A stretch of DNA of 64,000 bases from Novosphingobium sp049354825 (lineage in GTDB: Bacteria > Pseudomonadota > Alphaproteobacteria > Sphingomonadales > Sphingomonadaceae): positions 62,001 to 126,000 of the forward strand of contig NZ_CP186480.1 in the NCBI RefSeq assembly GCF_049354825.1. Direction: 5' to 3'. Position 1 is the stretch's first letter, and the number at the start of each line of letters is the position of its first letter. Made by a program: the position numbers and the translations under genes. The notes under the pieces were generated by a model. The model searched no databases. It was not told where the DNA came from and saw nothing but the letters and a program-made list of their open reading frames with translations. Below, piece after piece: positions 62,468-64,000 of this stretch.

Positions 62468-63085
62468 TCAGTCCAGCAACCCGCGCGCCGACAGGTCTGC
62501 CCGCAAGGTCGGCGCGTCGACGAAGTGATGTGTGTGCCAGCCGCAATCGCGCGCCGCGACCACGTTGGGCAGCGAATCGTCGATGAACAGCATCGCGGCC
62601 GGATCGCGGCCAAAGCGGCGGGCTGCCAGCGCGTAGATCGCCGGATCGGGCTTGGCGAGTTTCTCCACGCCCGAAACCACGATGTCGCGAAATCGGTCCG
62701 CCAGCGGAAAGGAGGGGCGAAAACCCGCCCAGGTATCGGCGCCGAAATTGGTGATCGCGTAAAGCGGCACGCCCCGCGCATCGAGCGCCTCGACGATGCC
62801 GGGCATCCCCTCGACCGGGCCGGGGATGGTCTCGTTGAAATGGCTGAACCAGCGGGCGATCAGGCCGGCATGGTGGGGAAACAGGGCGCTGCGCTCGGCC
62901 ACCATGTCGGCGGCGCTGCGTCCGGCGTCGTGTTCCATGTGCCATTCGAACGTGACGACCTCGTCCAGAAAGCGCGCGCGCTCGGCCGGATCGGGGATCG
63001 CGGCCAGATAGGGACGCTCACGCTCCCAGCGCACCAGGACCTTGCCGACGTCGAAGACGACCGCATCGATTCCGCCATCCGCCAT
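62468..63085 (-). CDS. HAD-family hydrolase
   Basis: A 205-aa haloacid dehalogenase-superfamily phosphatase. The nucleophile motif is VVFDVGKVLVRW, motif 2 AITNFG, motif 3 Lys in EKLAKPDPAIY and motif 4 LFIDDSLPNV. The second position of motif 1 is DxG rather than DxD, as in the YihX/epoxide-hydrolase N-domain-like branch. That branch includes sugar-phosphate phosphatases; the substrate here is unknown. A 12-bp palindrome lies 10 bp upstream of the ATG. Confidence 0.9.
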   Translation of the reverse strand: MADGGIDAVVFDVGKVLVRWERERPYLAAIPDPAERARFLDEVVTFEWHMEHDAGRSAADMVAERSALFPHHAGLIARWFSHFNETIPGPVEGMPGIVEALDARGVPLYAITNFGADTWAGFRPSFPLADRFRDIVVSGVEKLAKPDPAIYALAARRFGRDPAAMLFIDDSLPNVVAARDCGWHTHHFVDAPTLRADLSARGLLD

Positions 63086-63095
63086 GCTCAGCCCA

Positions 63096-63107
63096 TTCCA
63101 TATGGAA
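63096..63107. promoter_or_regulatory. Perfect 12-bp palindrome upstream of the HAD gene
   Basis: TTCCATATGGAA is a perfect palindrome 10 bp upstream of the HAD-family start. It could be an operator or chance. No linked regulator is obvious. Confidence 0.35.
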
Positions 63108-63108
63108 G

Positions 63109-63137
63109 CGGCCCGCTCTCCGGCAGGAGGCGGGCCG
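63109..63137 (-). terminator. GC-rich hairpin downstream of rpmJ
   Basis: CGGCCCGC (63109-63116) and GCGGGCCG (63130-63137) form a perfect 8-bp stem between rpmJ and the HAD-family gene, both on the minus strand. No T-run follows on that strand, so it may slow or partly end rpmJ transcription. Confidence 0.5.
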
Positions 63138-63181
63138 TCGTTGTCTTATCGCCGGGCGGATGGTTCCGCCCGCGCCGGGGG

Positions 63182-63307
63182 TCAGCCCTGGCGCGCCTTG
63201 AAGCGGCGGTTGGTCTTGTTGATCACGTATGTCCGGCCGCGGCGACGGATCACGCGGTTGTCGCGGTGGCGGTCCTTGAGCGACTTGAGGCTGTTGCGAA
63301 TCTTCAT
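63182..63307 (-). CDS. rpmJ: 50S ribosomal protein L36
   Basis: A 41-aa basic protein, MKIRNSLKSLKDRHRDNRV followed by IRRRGRTYVINKTNRRFKAR. It lacks the zinc-binding Cys residues of E. coli RpmJ, so it is the zinc-free (C-minus) form usual in alphaproteobacteria. AGAAGG precedes the ATG. It is a single-gene unit with its own promoter. Confidence 0.97.
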   Translation of the reverse strand: MKIRNSLKSLKDRHRDNRVIRRRGRTYVINKTNRRFKARQG

Positions 63308-63374
63308 GACGTACCTTCTGGGCTGGCAGCGCCGGCCTTCTGGGCGGAAACCCGCCGTAAAACCGAAGGGGCGC

Positions 63375-63402
63375 CGTTACGGGCGCGAACCCGCGAAGTC
63401 AA
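63375..63402 (-). promoter_or_regulatory. Putative housekeeping promoter of rpmJ
   Basis: On the minus strand TTGACT (63402-63397) is separated by 16 bp from GTAACG (63380-63375), about 68 bp before the rpmJ ATG. The -35 block extends as TTGACTTCG and the -10 as GTAACGG, both matching the rpmH promoter at 13242-13270. The -35 overlaps the galE stop codon. Confidence 0.55.
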
Positions 63403-64000
63403 CCGTGGGCTTGGCTTTCAGCGGCTTCGATATCGGCCAGCCGCCGCTCCCACGCCAGCGCGTGGTTCACGATGGTCGCAAGCTCGTCGTACCGCGGGCG
63501 CCACGGCAACGTGGACAGGATCCTGGAATTGTCGCTCACCAGCGAAGCGACGTCGCCCGGCCGCCGCGGCGCGAGCGTTCGCTTAAGGGGCCGGTTGGTC
63601 AACTGGTCGACCGCGTCGAGCACGTCCAGCACTGAGAATCCGCGCCCGTAGCCGACGTTGAGCGTCAGGGACCGCGTTGGTGCGGCGATCAGCGCCGCCA
63701 GTGCATCGACATGGGCGGCGGCAAGGTCGGCGACGTGAATATAATCGCGCAGGCCGGTGCCGTCGGGCGTCGGGTAGTCGGTGCCGTAGACCGATACGCC
63801 GTCGCGCTTGCCGGTCACCGCCTCCACGGCGACCTTGATCAGGTGTGTCGCCCCCGCGGTCGCCTGCCCGGTGCGCGCCTGCGGGTCCGCTCCGGCAACG
63901 TTGAAATAGCGCAGCACGGCGTGATTCATCGGGTGCGCGGCGCTGACATCGGCCAGCATCCGCTCGGTCATCGCCTTGCTGGCGCCATAGGGGTTGACCG
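63399..64000 (-). CDS. galE: UDP-glucose 4-epimerase, C-terminal part (5' end outside window)
   Basis: GalE interconverts UDP-glucose and UDP-galactose for surface polysaccharides. The visible 200 residues begin with NPYGASKAMTERML, the extended-SDR catalytic Tyr and Lys, followed by LRYFNVAGADP, GTDYPTPDGTGLRDYIHVADLA, LNVGYGRGFSVLDV and the RRPGDVASLVSD motif typical of GalE. The N-terminal NAD-binding domain lies beyond the right edge. The stop overlaps the rpmJ -35 region. Confidence 0.93.
   Translation of the reverse strand, partial: VNPYGASKAMTERMLADVSAAHPMNHAVLRYFNVAGADPQARTGQATAGATHLIKVAVEAVTGKRDGVSVYGTDYPTPDGTGLRDYIHVADLAAAHVDALAALIAAPTRSLTLNVGYGRGFSVLDVLDAVDQLTNRPLKRTLAPRRPGDVASLVSDNSRILSTLPWRPRYDELATIVNHALAWERRLADIEAAESQAHG

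Overview
This window is ordinary chromosomal DNA from an alphaproteobacterium, most likely a member of the Sphingomonadales (Sphingomonas/Novosphingobium-like). The indications are very high GC, dense genes joined by ATGA/GTGA stop-start overlaps, a large TonB-dependent receptor, the gene order argS - SPOR protein - nagZ - scpA - scpB - tatABC, a Bpt-type aminoacyl-tRNA-protein transferase, and small secreted proteins of types common in that order. I found no rRNA, tRNA, CRISPR array, insertion sequence, transposase, integrase or attachment site. Genus-level assignment is not possible by eye.

Layout. 1-10 kb: the end of an unknown gene, a CobB sirtuin, dapB, nth, a DctA-type symporter and dapE, a cupin, a GST followed by an S1/P1 nuclease, a hybrid histidine kinase with a VOC protein, and a lipoprotein. 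10-13.2 kb (minus strand): the rpmH-rnpA-yidD-yidC-engB operon, joining L34, RNase P protein, membrane-protein insertion and a ribosome-assembly GTPase. 13.3-17.2 kb (minus): an SDR, MTA phosphorylase, maleylacetoacetate isomerase, MarR regulator and FAH-family hydrolase, probably part of aromatic amino acid breakdown. 17.5-20.8 kb: a TonB-dependent receptor behind a hairpin-rich leader. 20.8-23.5 kb: clpB with a good RpoH-type promoter. 23.6-30.2 kb: argS, SPOR, nagZ, scpAB and tatABC. 30.2-37.3 kb: a secreted amidohydrolase, a 3-hydroxyisobutyrate dehydrogenase-like enzyme, VanZ, threonine ammonia-lyase, an SDR, a GH130-like protein and bpt. 37.3-43.7 kb: tamA-tamB. 43.7-46.3 kb: a lone phage-type lysozyme, a small membrane protein, a FAS1 lipoprotein and a Gly/His-rich secreted repeat protein. 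46.4-48.8 kb: glnB-glnA with a near-consensus sigma-54 promoter, then phhB. 48.8-54.7 kb: ccmAB, map, a DUF3298-type lipoprotein, an M17 aminopeptidase, an SH3 protein and argC. 54.7-64 kb: an SDR, AlkA-type glycosylase, ferredoxin, cysteine synthase, two unknown membrane-anchored proteins, comM, a GFA protein, an HxlR regulator with a palindromic operator candidate, a small secreted protein, a HAD phosphatase, rpmJ and the 3' part of galE.

I did not find a convincing undescribed system. The most useful observations are regulatory: a promoter motif shared by rpmH and rpmJ, the RpoH and sigma-54 promoters, an operator candidate in the hxlR divergent region, terminator-like or RBS-covering hairpins in the rpmH, TonB-receptor and SH3-gene leaders, and the three-repeat secreted protein next to the FAS1 lipoprotein.
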